64,000 bases of DNA from NCBI GenBank assembly GCA_903871875.1, contig CAIQIR010000091.1, positions 1 to 64,000 on the forward strand. The letters run 5' to 3'. Positions 36,055 to 45,116 of this stretch are shown here, one piece after another. The DNA is from an uncultured Schlesneria sp. Its GTDB lineage: Bacteria; Planctomycetota; Planctomycetia; Planctomycetales; Planctomycetaceae. The position numbers were made by a program, and so were the translations under genes. Every line of letters begins with the position of its first letter. Position 1 is the stretch's first letter. Under the pieces are notes generated by a model. That model was given only the letters and a program-made list of their open reading frames with translations, was not told the origin of the DNA and searched no databases.

Positions 36055-37431
36055 ATGATGTTGTCAAGACGTTGGTTCTTGTCCTGTTGCCTGATTGTTG
36101 CGGGATTCTTACAGGCAACAGGTTCAGTCGAAGCGGCCCTACGAGCCGGCGCCTCACGAAAAAGTATTGTGCCCCCCTTCCCCACTCAGATGGGCGGATT
36201 CCATGATCGACTGACGAACTTTGAAGGGATCCACGACGAATTATTTGCGCGAGCCCTGGTGCTGGACAATGGAACAACAAAGTTAGTCTTCATCGGTTCG
36301 GACCTGATGTCCGTGGATGCCGAACTAACGCGACTGGCGCGAGAGGCCATTACCCAGGCGACGGGAATCCCCGCCGCCAACATTATGATCTCCGGCACTC
36401 ACAACCATTCCGCACCGTCTTATTACCAGAAAACAGCGATGGGACAAGACGACGCCGAGCCGTCTTTGAAGAAATTTCTGGCCAAACAATTCGCTGACGC
36501 GGCAGTCGAAGCGGCATCGACTGCGAAACCTGCTCGAGCCGGATTTGCCGCCGGAAGTCTGGTGGGGGCAACTCGAAATCGGCAGCAGAAGAATGATTTG
36601 ATCGATCCACAAGTCGGTGTCTTGAGAGTCGAAGAGATCGAAGGGCGAAAGACGATTGCCACGCTGTTCAACTTCGCAGGACACCCCGTGATCATCGGCT
36701 CCACGAATCTGATGCTTTCGGGCGAATATCCAGGCGCCGCTTCACGGGCGGTGGAAAACTTGCTGGGTGGTGTCGCGATTTTCACACAAGGGGCGTGCGG
36801 CGATATCACTGTGAATCGAAACGGCGATCCTTTCCTGGAAATCGAACGACTGGGCCGGACGGTGGCCGGCGAGGTCATCAAGACCAGCGGATTGATCAAA
36901 CTCGAAGAAGATTTGGTTTTGAAAGCCGCCTCGACCACACTCACTCTTCCCGCACTTGCTTTGCCCAATCTGGACGACGCCAAAGCCGCTTTGGAAAAAG
37001 GCAAGGCGGCACTCGAATTGGCCCAGCAGCAGAAGGCGATACCGACGGCGATCTCGCAATTGGAAGATCGGAACCGCGTGCTGTCGATGACCGTCCTGAA
37101 AGCCCAGGCGATTGCCGAGAATCCCTCAAAGAAAGAAACGGAACTTCCGGCAGAAGTTCAGATCCTTCAGGTAGGCAATGTCCTGTTCGGTACAATTCCG
37201 GGCGAATTATTCGTTGAATACGCGCTCGAACTGCGTTCGCGAGTCAAACAGGAAACGGGGAACTCGTTCTGCCTGGTGGGCTATGCCAACGGCTATTTGG
37301 GTTACATCGTCACCCCCCGCGCCATGGAGACCGGTGGCTATGAAGCCTCGGTGACTCGTTTGGCCGTTCAGGGAGGACGAATGATGACCGAAGCCGCCAT
37401 CGGGTTGGTGCACGAACTGGGTCGAAATTAA
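36055..37431 (+). CDS. Neutral/alkaline ceramidase-like exported protein, paralogue 2
   Basis: A 458-residue protein with signal peptide (SRRWFLSCCLIVAGFLQATGSVEA). The mature sequence starts LRAGASRKSIVPPF, a typical family opening, and contains NIMISGTHNHSAPSYYQ, GHPVIIG and the QGACGDITVNRNGDP segment equivalent to the conserved Gly-Asp motif. It shares architecture with 17822-19288, but the motifs differ in detail. Ceramidase activity is known for the family; substrate here is unknown. The tandem ATGs at 36055/36058 are preceded by CGAGGTT. The gene follows the MMPL transporter on the same strand by about 170 bases, so they may share function in lipid handling (inference). Confidence 0.8.
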   Translation: MMLSRRWFLSCCLIVAGFLQATGSVEAALRAGASRKSIVPPFPTQMGGFHDRLTNFEGIHDELFARALVLDNGTTKLVFIGSDLMSVDAELTRLAREAITQATGIPAANIMISGTHNHSAPSYYQKTAMGQDDAEPSLKKFLAKQFADAAVEAASTAKPARAGFAAGSLVGATRNRQQKNDLIDPQVGVLRVEEIEGRKTIATLFNFAGHPVIIGSTNLMLSGEYPGAASRAVENLLGGVAIFTQGACGDITVNRNGDPFLEIERLGRTVAGEVIKTSGLIKLEEDLVLKAASTTLTLPALALPNLDDAKAALEKGKAALELAQQQKAIPTAISQLEDRNRVLSMTVLKAQAIAENPSKKETELPAEVQILQVGNVLFGTIPGELFVEYALELRSRVKQETGNSFCLVGYANGYLGYIVTPRAMETGGYEASVTRLAVQGGRMMTEAAIGLVHELGRN

Positions 37432-37476
37432 GAGACGCCAATCCTACGAGCCTCGCCTGATGCACGAGTTCGCCCA

Positions 37477-38247
37477 TCAACGAGCCGTATACCCGCCGTC
37501 GACCATTAGCAGTGATCCGGTGATGAACGACGCTTCGTCTGATGCCAGGAACAGGATCGGATAAGCGATTTCACGGGGGTCGGCAATTCGCTTCAGCAGG
37601 TGGGCACCACCCCATTCGGAATCGGCGTCAGCCGCAGCGCGGTCCATACCGGCCTCGGAAGTCAGTCGCTGAACGATCTGCGTCCAGACGGCCCCTGGCC
37701 CTACCGCGTTCACACGAATATTGTCTCCTGCCAGGTCCATGGCCATGCAACGGGTCATATTGGCGATGGCGGCTTTGGTGGTGTTGTAAGTGACCATTTG
37801 CGGCTGAGCGATTACACTGGAAATCGACCCCAGATTGACGATCGCTCCGCCCCCGCCGCGGCGCATGACAGGGACACAATATTTCGCGCATAACGCCGGT
37901 CCAACGACATTTACATCCAGAATCTCACGCCATTCTTCCACCGAAGCGTCGATCCCTTTCAAGACAAACACCGCGGCATTGTTGACGAGAATGTCGATCC
38001 GACCAAATGCCTTTTCGGCGTCCGCGACCATGCCTTGGATACTTGCTTCCTTGGCGACATCGGTTTGAACGAAATGGGCTCGACCGCCCCGAGCAACGAT
38101 GGCCTGAACGACTTCGCGGCCGGCCGCTTCGTCCCGTTCCGCAACAACGACAGCAGCTCCTTCTTCAGCGAATAATTCACAGGTTGCTCGGCCGATGCCG
38201 GCACCTCCGCCAGTGATCACGGCCACCTTGTTCTTGAGACGATCCAT
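37477..38247 (-). CDS. Short-chain dehydrogenase/reductase
   Basis: A 256-residue classic SDR with the NAD(P)-binding TGGGAGIG (residues 12-19), NNAA at 89-92, a catalytic Ser near 141, Tyr154 and Lys158 in YNTTK, and the C-terminal GSLLMVDGGYTA typical of FabG-like dehydrogenases. An acidic residue at about 38 (AERDE) suggests NAD preference. The substrate cannot be inferred. It stands alone on the minus strand, convergent to the ceramidase-like gene. Confidence 0.9.
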   Translation of the reverse strand: MDRLKNKVAVITGGGAGIGRATCELFAEEGAAVVVAERDEAAGREVVQAIVARGGRAHFVQTDVAKEASIQGMVADAEKAFGRIDILVNNAAVFVLKGIDASVEEWREILDVNVVGPALCAKYCVPVMRRGGGGAIVNLGSISSVIAQPQMVTYNTTKAAIANMTRCMAMDLAGDNIRVNAVGPGAVWTQIVQRLTSEAGMDRAAADADSEWGGAHLLKRIADPREIAYPILFLASDEASFITGSLLMVDGGYTAR

Positions 38248-38722
38248 GCATGCACCCTATCGATTTTGGTTGACGAGTCGATTCAGAAGAGTTGAAGTGA
38301 AGCCCGTCCAATACTCGAAGCCACGTGGACACCGAGTCGTGTTTTCGAGCCATTGAATTCTCGTGCCATCAACAGGGATTTACAACGCTCGGGTTCCACC
38401 GCCGATTCAAAACTCGCAGCCACGATCGCATGAGGCGCACCACGGCGGAACTTCCACCACGCCCTCGTGCAGAGTCGAGGAGAACAAGCGGTCGATTTTG
38501 AAGAATGCTTTGACGGAAGACACAAACGAATCACGCCCCCTTTGGGCCGACGCCTGACTCAGACCAGCCGGTCCAAAAACTGATGTCCGCAAATCGTTCA
38601 GCAAGTTGATTAGCCCCAGACTCCATTTCTGAGGAGTTCGCACAACAACAAGAGTTATCGAATTCACTGGAAGGCTCAAAATTTGCACTATAATTCTTCA
38701 GTGACAGATCTCCAGAACAACT
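38248..38722. other. Long intergenic region upstream of kinase gene
   Basis: About 475 bases without a supported gene. Frames on both strands are short and lack family features. A perfect TATAAT at 38689-38694, about 30 bases upstream of the kinase start, is a candidate -10. Confidence 0.4.
38689..38694 (+). promoter_or_regulatory. Candidate -10 element for the kinase gene
   Basis: Perfect TATAAT, 28 bases before the GTG start at 38723. A good -35 at the right distance is not apparent, so the call is weak. Confidence 0.35.
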
Positions 38723-40318
38723 GTGAAACGACGATTCGCATGTTCAGATACTGGTCGATTTCAGTCCGCCGGTGCTGGTAACGGTCGCCGGAATTCACAG
38801 TCGTTGTACTTGGCGGGCCGTCAGGCAAACACTATGGAATCGCGTTGGATTTGGCCATTTGAGTTGCTCGACAAGCTGGGCGAAGGGGGCATGGGCGTGG
38901 TGTACCGTGCCCGCTATGTCGGCAATGATCGACATGTGGCGGTCAAGCTACTTCCATCCGACGCAGCAGCTAACACGACGCTGCTTGCGCGGTTTGAACG
39001 CGAAATGGAGGTATTAAAACAACTACGCCACCCCAATATCGTGCATTGTTTTGGGGGAACGTGTGAAAGTGAACAGCGATTTTATGCGATGGAATTGATC
39101 GAAGGTGGAACACTTTCGGACGTCATCCGATCGAAAGGCCGCCTTTCTCTGGAAGTGGCTCTCGATTTTGCCATCCAAATGTGTCACGCCCTTCAGTATG
39201 CCCACGAGCGGGGAGTCATCCATCGCGACATCAAACCCAGCAATTTTCTGATGACCAAGCGAGGCCAGATCAAATTGAGTGATTTTGGCTTGGTCACTAT
39301 CGTGGCGGGGCGTAGACTGACGGCGACCGGTCGCACCATGGGCACGGTGGAATACATGTCACCCGAGCAGATTCGGGGTAAACCGGCGCTGACACATCGA
39401 TCGGACCTGTACGCCTTGGGGTGCGTGATTTTCGAAATGTTGACCGGCAAGCCACCTTACCAAGGTGAGAGTGCTGTCGAAATCATGCACAAACATCTCA
39501 AGGAACCGGTCCCACATCTTTCCCTAACACGATTCGATGGTCCACGGCAACTGGATCAGTTGGTGTTTGAGTTGTTATCGAAAACCCCCGAACGCCGCCC
39601 CGGTTCGGCGAAAGAGGTCGGAGAATTGTTAGAGGATATGTTGCATCCAGGTCGCCGGGCCGGACGGTTCGAATCAACACTGTTGCCGACCAAAACCCCC
39701 GTGGCATCTGTCGTCGCTCCGTTGGAAGGAATCGATCGCAGCAGCGATTCACTGCCGGAGATCTCCACGACGATTGACCAGTTCCGATCACCTTGGAGCT
39801 GGTCAATTGCCGCCTGCCTGGTGGTGATCTGCCTGATCAGTTGGAACGGCTGGCGGACATCCAGTTCCCGTATCGCCCAAGCAGAGCATGTGCTGGTCAA
39901 TCAACTCGATTCACCCGATCAGACGACTCGCTTGTTCGCAGCGAATACCTTGGCCAAGCTGGGTCCCTTGCACCCGAACACGATTGGAAAACTGCACGCG
40001 GCCACAAAAAGCGGTCGAGACGAAACAATCATTGCCGCGCTCGCCGCACTGTCACACCATGCCAATGAGTGCCGCTCGTTGCAATGGGATATCTACAAGA
40101 TGCAGCAAAACTCGGAACTCAGTTCCGCCGTACGGGCTCAGGCGGGACAGACGTTCAACGAAATTCAACAATCGCGTTCCAGCTCGACAACAATGACGAT
40201 TCTCTTTTGGAGTTTCCTAGTCGCGCTGATGGTGGTGGCTGTCGTGGGCGGGCGATGGATTTGGAGCCGCGTTCGCTTGCTGGCTCACTCAAACCCCAGC
40301 TTCTCCGGCGCAGCCTGA
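38723..40318 (+). CDS. Membrane-associated serine/threonine protein kinase
   Basis: A 531-residue Hanks-type kinase. Residues about 46-305 carry the complete catalytic set: glycine loop LGEGGMGVVY, Lys75 in VAVKLL, Glu94, HRDIKPSNF (His167-Asn174) and DFG at 187. The C-terminal part has one helix (about 355-375), a HEAT-like periplasmic stretch (LDSPDQTTRLFAANTLAKLG) and a second helix (about 490-515), so the sensor domain probably lies between the two helices. The start is GTG at 38723, with an alternative ATG at 38834 closer to the kinase domain. Its substrate is unknown. Confidence 0.9.
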   Translation: MKRRFACSDTGRFQSAGAGNGRRNSQSLYLAGRQANTMESRWIWPFELLDKLGEGGMGVVYRARYVGNDRHVAVKLLPSDAAANTTLLARFEREMEVLKQLRHPNIVHCFGGTCESEQRFYAMELIEGGTLSDVIRSKGRLSLEVALDFAIQMCHALQYAHERGVIHRDIKPSNFLMTKRGQIKLSDFGLVTIVAGRRLTATGRTMGTVEYMSPEQIRGKPALTHRSDLYALGCVIFEMLTGKPPYQGESAVEIMHKHLKEPVPHLSLTRFDGPRQLDQLVFELLSKTPERRPGSAKEVGELLEDMLHPGRRAGRFESTLLPTKTPVASVVAPLEGIDRSSDSLPEISTTIDQFRSPWSWSIAACLVVICLISWNGWRTSSSRIAQAEHVLVNQLDSPDQTTRLFAANTLAKLGPLHPNTIGKLHAATKSGRDETIIAALAALSHHANECRSLQWDIYKMQQNSELSSAVRAQAGQTFNEIQQSRSSSTTMTILFWSFLVALMVVAVVGGRWIWSRVRLLAHSNPSFSGAA

Positions 40319-40346
40319 CGAACAAGCCCAGATCATTGCAAACGGC

Positions 40347-41366
40347 TCATTCTTCCGGCTTCTGAAACAGATCCAGGAACTGGTTTTCGTATTCGTGGAA
40401 AACGTTTAACCGATCCAGTTCTTGTTTAAGTTCGTAAGATTTGGATCGGTCAGCCCGCGCTTCCGAAAACAGCTGCGCAATCCGACGTTCATTTTCGAAA
40501 CTGAGCTTATTTTCGGGAATCGGTTCAGGCTCAACCACTTCCTCTTCTTGTTCCTGCTCGGGCTGGAATTCCTCCGAGGGTTCAACTTCATTCGCATCAC
40601 GCGCGGATTGCAACCGACCTTCCACTTGAGCCAAGATTTCTCCCAGCTTGCGGCCGAGTTCATCGGATTGCTCGATCAATTCATCAAGATCGATCGTCAC
40701 ACCGGTCAGCGCCGAGAAGATTTTCAGTACGGCGAGCGAGGCCCCCGGAAACATGAGTTGAGAAAAGATATGCGGCATTTCTCCCAGCAAACAAGCGCCT
40801 GGCAGTCCCGCCTCTTTCGCTTCGCCCAGGACCACCCCGTTTAAGCCGCCAATATGGCCTTCTTCCAGAACTTTGCAGCCGAGGCCGGTCAGTTCCAACA
40901 AGATCTCTTCATTCGTCGCTGCGGCAAAGACGCGCGAGACATGTTCCGGATGCATCGGTGTCGCCATGGCCGCAAAGGTATAAACACGCTCAACACCCAG
41001 GCTTTTCGCAAACTGGATCAGCGCCTGACAGAACGCCCGTTTGCCACCGGGCGGTTGGGCTTCGCCAATGAACAGAATAATGTCGTGCTTCTGATTCGGA
41101 TCGCGCCACACGAAACAACGACTTCGAGGCAATCGCGATTGATGAATGATTCCGCCTTCGACTTCGACGTGCTCGACGTCGAACAGTTCGCGCGGAGAAA
41201 ACTCGGCGAACACGTGCATCCCGAGCTTGGCCATCAGGTAATAACCCGCGCTGATGGCGATTTGTCCCATCCCGGGCCAGACCGCGACAAACCAAGGGTG
41301 GTTGAAATGTTGCATCTCGATTTGCCGGAGCTCTTGAGCTGGAGCCTCTTGAGTTTGTTGATTCAT
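40347..41366 (-). CDS. PAC2-family protein
   Basis: A 339-residue protein whose first 225 residues match the PAC2 (proteasome assembly chaperone 2-like) family: WPGMGQIAISAGYYLMAKLG, then GEAQPPGGKRAFC and VYTFAAMATPMHPEH, and GLNGVVLGEAKEAGLPGACLLGEMP. Bacterial PAC2 proteins are uncharacterised and often near genes of lipid or ATP-grasp enzymes. The C-terminus (about 255-340) is Glu/Pro-rich and helical and probably a mobile tail. It is convergent with the kinase gene, with 28 bases between them. Confidence 0.85.
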   Translation of the reverse strand: MNQQTQEAPAQELRQIEMQHFNHPWFVAVWPGMGQIAISAGYYLMAKLGMHVFAEFSPRELFDVEHVEVEGGIIHQSRLPRSRCFVWRDPNQKHDIILFIGEAQPPGGKRAFCQALIQFAKSLGVERVYTFAAMATPMHPEHVSRVFAAATNEEILLELTGLGCKVLEEGHIGGLNGVVLGEAKEAGLPGACLLGEMPHIFSQLMFPGASLAVLKIFSALTGVTIDLDELIEQSDELGRKLGEILAQVEGRLQSARDANEVEPSEEFQPEQEQEEEVVEPEPIPENKLSFENERRIAQLFSEARADRSKSYELKQELDRLNVFHEYENQFLDLFQKPEE

Positions 41367-41885
41367 ACGGGATCCCTTTTCACGGTCTGGAAAGCGTCTG
41401 CACCATCGCCATCCAAAGCATACGATGGCCAGTCAGATGATCAGCAATAAAACTAAATGCACAGGCTGTGCCGCACAGCCGTAATCCCACCGAGATGTAG
41501 GATCCCCCTTGATCGCCTGTTTCTGACAGACGACCTGCTGTCCAACGCTTTGCCAATTGGTCGAGTTTCGACCAAAGAATATTGATCTGATCGGTCCTAC
41601 CTCAAATAAAAGGAATCTGTCCTCAATCCGACAAGCCCTCCGCGAGCTACCCTTTGACGAATTCTGTTTTCTGAAGGCACGTTCGGGACAATGGTTGAGT
41701 CACCATTGGGGCCCGACGAGGCCATACCGCCTGTTTAGCCCGCAGAATTTTCTAATGTGGCACTCGAATTGCGAATTGTAATTTGTGACCACCGACAAAT
41801 AGCACTTCTGTTGAAGAGCGCTCTTGCTGTTCTCCGTTTCCCTACCGCGCTAGTCCTCGATGGTCGCGCGGAGTAGAGGTGTGCC
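41367..41885. other. Intergenic region with hairpin and palindrome upstream of usp genes
   Basis: About 520 bases with no supported gene. Two small symmetric elements are visible: a 7-bp hairpin GGCTGTG/CACAGCC (41464-41480, 3-base loop) just upstream of the PAC2 gene, and a 12-base perfect palindrome AAGAGCGCTCTT (41814-41825) 60 bases before the first usp start. The latter is placed like an operator, but a role is not supported by any known consensus. Confidence 0.4.
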
Positions 41886-42392
41886 GTGAAGAACTTACTC
41901 GCCCCGATCGACTTTTCGGATGTAACAGACCGTGTGATCGACACGGCCGAACAAATGGCCCGGGCATTCGGCGCCAAGCTCTGGCTGATTCACTGCGTCA
42001 AAGAACACCCGGTCTTCGCACCGATGGAAGAGGTACCATTAGTATTACCCGATACCGACATGGCCATGTCCGAACGGCACCCCGAACAATATCAAGAGCT
42101 CGTGACCCTCACTTCGGCATTGAAAGCCAAGGGAATTGACGCCGAGGCCCTCTTTGTTGTGGGTATCCCCGCCGATGAGATCCTGTTTGTGGCCGACCAA
42201 TATCAAATTGATCTGATCCTGATGGGATCGCACGGGCATGGCGCCTTGTACGAAATGGTCATGGGCTCTGTCGCTCAAGCCGTTCTTCATCAGACGAACC
42301 GGCTGACGCTGATCGTTCCCAGTGAAATTCGCAAAGGGACAACGCCCGTCGTCGCCGATACCTGGGAAGAGCCGATGGCAACTCCCTATTAA
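41886..42392 (+). CDS. Universal stress protein (UspA family), paralogue 1
   Basis: A 168-residue single UspA domain, with the family nucleotide-binding signature G-x2-G-x9-G-S visible as GSHGHGALYEMVMGS (about 115-129) and the opening MKNLLAPIDFS with the conserved Asp. UspA proteins accumulate under growth arrest; ATP binding is likely. The start is GTG at 41886 after AGAGGTG. A second Usp gene follows 54 bases downstream on the same strand, so the two probably act together. Confidence 0.92.
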   Translation: MKNLLAPIDFSDVTDRVIDTAEQMARAFGAKLWLIHCVKEHPVFAPMEEVPLVLPDTDMAMSERHPEQYQELVTLTSALKAKGIDAEALFVVGIPADEILFVADQYQIDLILMGSHGHGALYEMVMGSVAQAVLHQTNRLTLIVPSEIRKGTTPVVADTWEEPMATPY

Positions 42393-42446
42393 TTTCGTCT
42401 GATGGAACGTGCTGTAGAAAAATGACTTCGCCAGAAAGGCAACATC

Positions 42447-42947
42447 ATGCTCGTCCAAATCGGCCGCATTCTGTTTCCGACGGACTTCAGCGAGCCAGCG
42501 AAACAAGCCCAGCGGTATGCGATGGCACTGGCCGACAAGTTCGGCAGTGAATTGCATTTGCTGCACATTGTGCCTCAAGTCACGATTCCGCTGCCGGAAG
42601 CATCCACGTCCTGGACGCTTCCCGATACTGATCAGCGCGAGCAGCTAGAAGAAGCGCAATCGCGGTTATTGAAAGAGATCAGTCTGGAGTGGGTTGATGC
42701 TCATCATGCCGTCCAGGTGGCAAAAGTCGGATACCCTGTCGAAGAGATCGTCAATTACGCAAAAGAGCAAGACATCGATCTGATTGTGATCGGGACTCAC
42801 GGTCACACGGGTTTCACGCACCTGTTATTGGGCTCGACCGCCGAAAAAATCGTGCGTCTGGCCACCTGTCCGGTCCTGACCGTCCATCCACAAGGACATC
42901 AGTTCGTGAGTGACGACGCGGCGCAGCAATATGCCTGTGCGACGTGA
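42447..42947 (+). CDS. Universal stress protein (UspA family), paralogue 2
   Basis: A 166-residue UspA domain with ILFPTDFS at the N-terminus and GTHGHTGFTHLLLGS carrying the G-x2-G-x9-G-S nucleotide-binding pattern. It is followed by VKVH-like ending CPVLTVHP. The pair with the preceding gene is typical of environmental bacteria with several Usp copies. It ends before a strong 19-bp hairpin. Confidence 0.92.
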   Translation: MLVQIGRILFPTDFSEPAKQAQRYAMALADKFGSELHLLHIVPQVTIPLPEASTSWTLPDTDQREQLEEAQSRLLKEISLEWVDAHHAVQVAKVGYPVEEIVNYAKEQDIDLIVIGTHGHTGFTHLLLGSTAEKIVRLATCPVLTVHPQGHQFVSDDAAQQYACAT

Positions 42948-42968
42948 AATCTCCATTGTCATACGATT

Positions 42969-43016
42969 GCAAGTCTCCCTTAAGCGAACGACATCGCTCG
43001 CTTAAGGGAGACTTGC
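42969..43016. terminator. Strong 19-bp inverted repeat between convergent genes
   Basis: The arms at 42969-42987 and 42998-43016 are perfect reverse complements (GCAAGTCTCC... and ...GGAGACTTGC) with a 10-base loop. It is located between the end of usp2 (42947) and the end of the EIIA gene (43045). It lacks a downstream T-run, so it may be a bidirectional terminator, an mRNA-stabilising hairpin or a protein-binding palindrome; terminator is the position-based guess. Confidence 0.6.
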
Positions 43017-43044
43017 TTCAACCGATCGACAAGCCGTCATCATC

Positions 43045-43764
43045 TCACATGACGATTTGATGATCCGCGCGGACAAGGTATTCGTAAGCCTCGCTACTGT
43101 CTTCGGCCGCACGCAGTCCCTCGACAAATCCGGGAGTGTGCAGCATTCGTCCTAAACGCGCAAGAACGTGCAAATGGGTTCGCGAGTCACGGCAGACCAC
43201 CAGAAAAAACATATCCGTCATGACCCGGTGAGGAGCGCCGAACGCGATTCCCGACGGCAAACGGCCGAAGGCAATGACCGACTGACCAAGAGCGTCCGGC
43301 AACGGATTGCGGGGATGCGGAATCGCCACGCCATTTTCAAAAGCGGTCGACAAAACCGTTTCACGCTCTTGAATAGCCGCCAACAAAGCCGCCGGTTGCC
43401 AGACTTCCCAGGTCCGCCCCGCCAGCTCCACTAGACTCTCCAGAACCGATCGTTTCGTCCGCGCTTCCAACGGAACCTGAACCGTTTCTGGACGAAGCAA
43501 GGCGGCGACAGGATGGGGATCAGTAAACTCGGCCGATCGATGAGTCTGCTCAAGTACCGCCAATTCGCGGTCGGTGTACTCGCGCATTTCCTGTTCTAAC
43601 CAGTGCGTAATCTCGGTCGGATGGAATTGCCACTCGCCGCCCATTTTGCGGCCGGGAATACGACCACGCTGCACGAGTTTTTCAATCTCGCGGCGATCTC
43701 GTCCCAATTGACGAGCCAGTTCATCAAGGCTGAACCAATCTTGCGACATGTTTCGGCCAGACAT
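43045..43764 (-). CDS. HTH (excisionase/MerR-type) + PTS EIIA (PtsN-like) fusion
   Basis: A 239-residue protein with two parts. Residues about 9-55 (WFSLDELARQLGRDRREIEKLVQRGRIPGRKMGGEWQF) form an excisionase/MerR-type DNA-binding motif. Residues about 90-235 form an EIIA domain of the fructose/PtsN class, with phosphorylatable His150 in AIPHPRNP. PtsN proteins relay nitrogen-PTS phosphorylation to regulate metabolism; fused to a DNA-binding motif, the protein could act as a phosphorylation-controlled regulator (inference). An alternative start lies 15 bases downstream (43749); neither has a clear ribosome binding site. Confidence 0.85.
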   Translation of the reverse strand: MSGRNMSQDWFSLDELARQLGRDRREIEKLVQRGRIPGRKMGGEWQFHPTEITHWLEQEMREYTDRELAVLEQTHRSAEFTDPHPVAALLRPETVQVPLEARTKRSVLESLVELAGRTWEVWQPAALLAAIQERETVLSTAFENGVAIPHPRNPLPDALGQSVIAFGRLPSGIAFGAPHRVMTDMFFLVVCRDSRTHLHVLARLGRMLHTPGFVEGLRAAEDSSEAYEYLVRADHQIVM

Positions 43765-43884
43765 TCAAGGGCGGGTCTAAGGAGGCGGGTCAATCTGCGG
43801 GTACGATAGGACGCCGCTTGCGCAACGCCCCAATCGCTTTCGGCAATCTTTCGTCAAAAGGAGCTGTGGAAGTTTCCGACAAAC

Positions 43885-44808
43885 CTACGCACTTACTGCC
43901 GCTCGATGCGACATTGCCTTAACCACAGCGTGACTTTGTTCGATCAGATGCACGTAATTGGATTTCCATACATTACCCGACCAGACCTGAATATCAAAGT
44001 AACCCGCGAACCCGGCCGTTTGGAAGGCTTGAACGACCTCCGTCAGAGGAATTTTTCCTTCTCCTGGCAGTAGTCGGTCCTTTTCCGAGATTGGAGCTCG
44101 GTCGCTGTCACTCAGTTGGACAATTCCTGTCAGTGCCGCAATCTCGCGAATCCGCTCTAGTAATCGCGGTTCTTCCGACAATTGATAGGCGTCGAATGCC
44201 AGACGAACCTGGGAATTGGCGATCTGATCAATCACGTCCAATGCCTGGTCCAGCGAATTCAAAAATGTCCATCGCTTGCTAAAAAATTGATGCATCGGCA
44301 ACAGTGACAGCTGAATCTGATCGATAGCGGCCAATTGCCCCAGTTCGCGCATCGCATCGACCACCATCCGGCGACTATGCCGCCCAGTGTGCCCGTTTTG
44401 CGAACCGCTCACCATGATCACATTGGCCGCACCGAGAACTCGGGCTTCTTCGATGGCCTGCTTCGCATCGGCGACAGCGTCGACATAGCTGAAGCCGCAC
44501 CCGCCCGTGAAGCCGCCGGCAAACGACAACGAGGAAACAGGCAGTCTCGCTTTTTGGAGAACTTCAGCCGCTCGCTGTTCGCCGCTTTCGGCGACCTTGG
44601 GCCGCCACAGACCGATGGCATCGTAACCGGCCTGCTTCAGTTGAAATACTTCGTCAACCAACGACCACCGGAGGGTCGTCATCTGACTGAGTGAAAGTTT
44701 CAACGGAGCGATGGATTTTTGTGAGGCGGCATTAAGGCCGAACGAATCGGATAAGCTGACATTCAAAGAAGGGCTTTGAACGCCATGCTGCGTGATCGGT
44801 TTTGTCAC
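43885..44808 (-). CDS. Sugar phosphate isomerase/epimerase-like protein (TIM barrel)
   Basis: A 307-residue protein of the AP-endonuclease-2/xylose-isomerase fold: LKLSLSQMTTLRWSLVDEVFQLKQAGYDAIGL at the start of the barrel, VRLAFDAYQLSEEP and GIVQLSDSD with metal-ligand-like acidic residues, LPGEGKIPLTEVV, and YFDIQVWSGN near the end. Such proteins isomerise or epimerise sugars or act on cyclitols; the substrate is not inferable. Start taken at the GTG at 44808, which has GAGAG upstream; the frame also extends to a TTG at 44823. Confidence 0.82.
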   Translation of the reverse strand: MTKPITQHGVQSPSLNVSLSDSFGLNAASQKSIAPLKLSLSQMTTLRWSLVDEVFQLKQAGYDAIGLWRPKVAESGEQRAAEVLQKARLPVSSLSFAGGFTGGCGFSYVDAVADAKQAIEEARVLGAANVIMVSGSQNGHTGRHSRRMVVDAMRELGQLAAIDQIQLSLLPMHQFFSKRWTFLNSLDQALDVIDQIANSQVRLAFDAYQLSEEPRLLERIREIAALTGIVQLSDSDRAPISEKDRLLPGEGKIPLTEVVQAFQTAGFAGYFDIQVWSGNVWKSNYVHLIEQSHAVVKAMSHRAAVSA

Positions 44809-45116
44809 TCTTGGGTCTCTCAAGAGTTAGGGTCGACGAGGATGATGGGATTGTCCTCGCATGGTTGATGGTCTGTTGCGAAAGCTCCAGACCACACGGG
44901 GCAGAATTGTGCCCAAGTGATCACTGATTGCCAAGAGCAGGAGGCGACTTTTATCAAGATCTCTAAATGATCGTAGGCTTGACGCGCATATCAGGCTTGA
45001 CACGACGATCCCGAAAACTCGATCAATTTTGTCATGATCGTGCTTTCATTCGCATCAATCCTTGCTTGCGAGACATGGTATCGAGCAAGAGAATCCCCGC
45101 ACCCGAAAGTGAGACG
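44809..45116. other. Intergenic region before DUF58 gene
   Basis: About 300 bases; the DUF58 frame is open from 44967 but the family sequence starts only at 45117. No clear promoter found. Confidence 0.35.
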
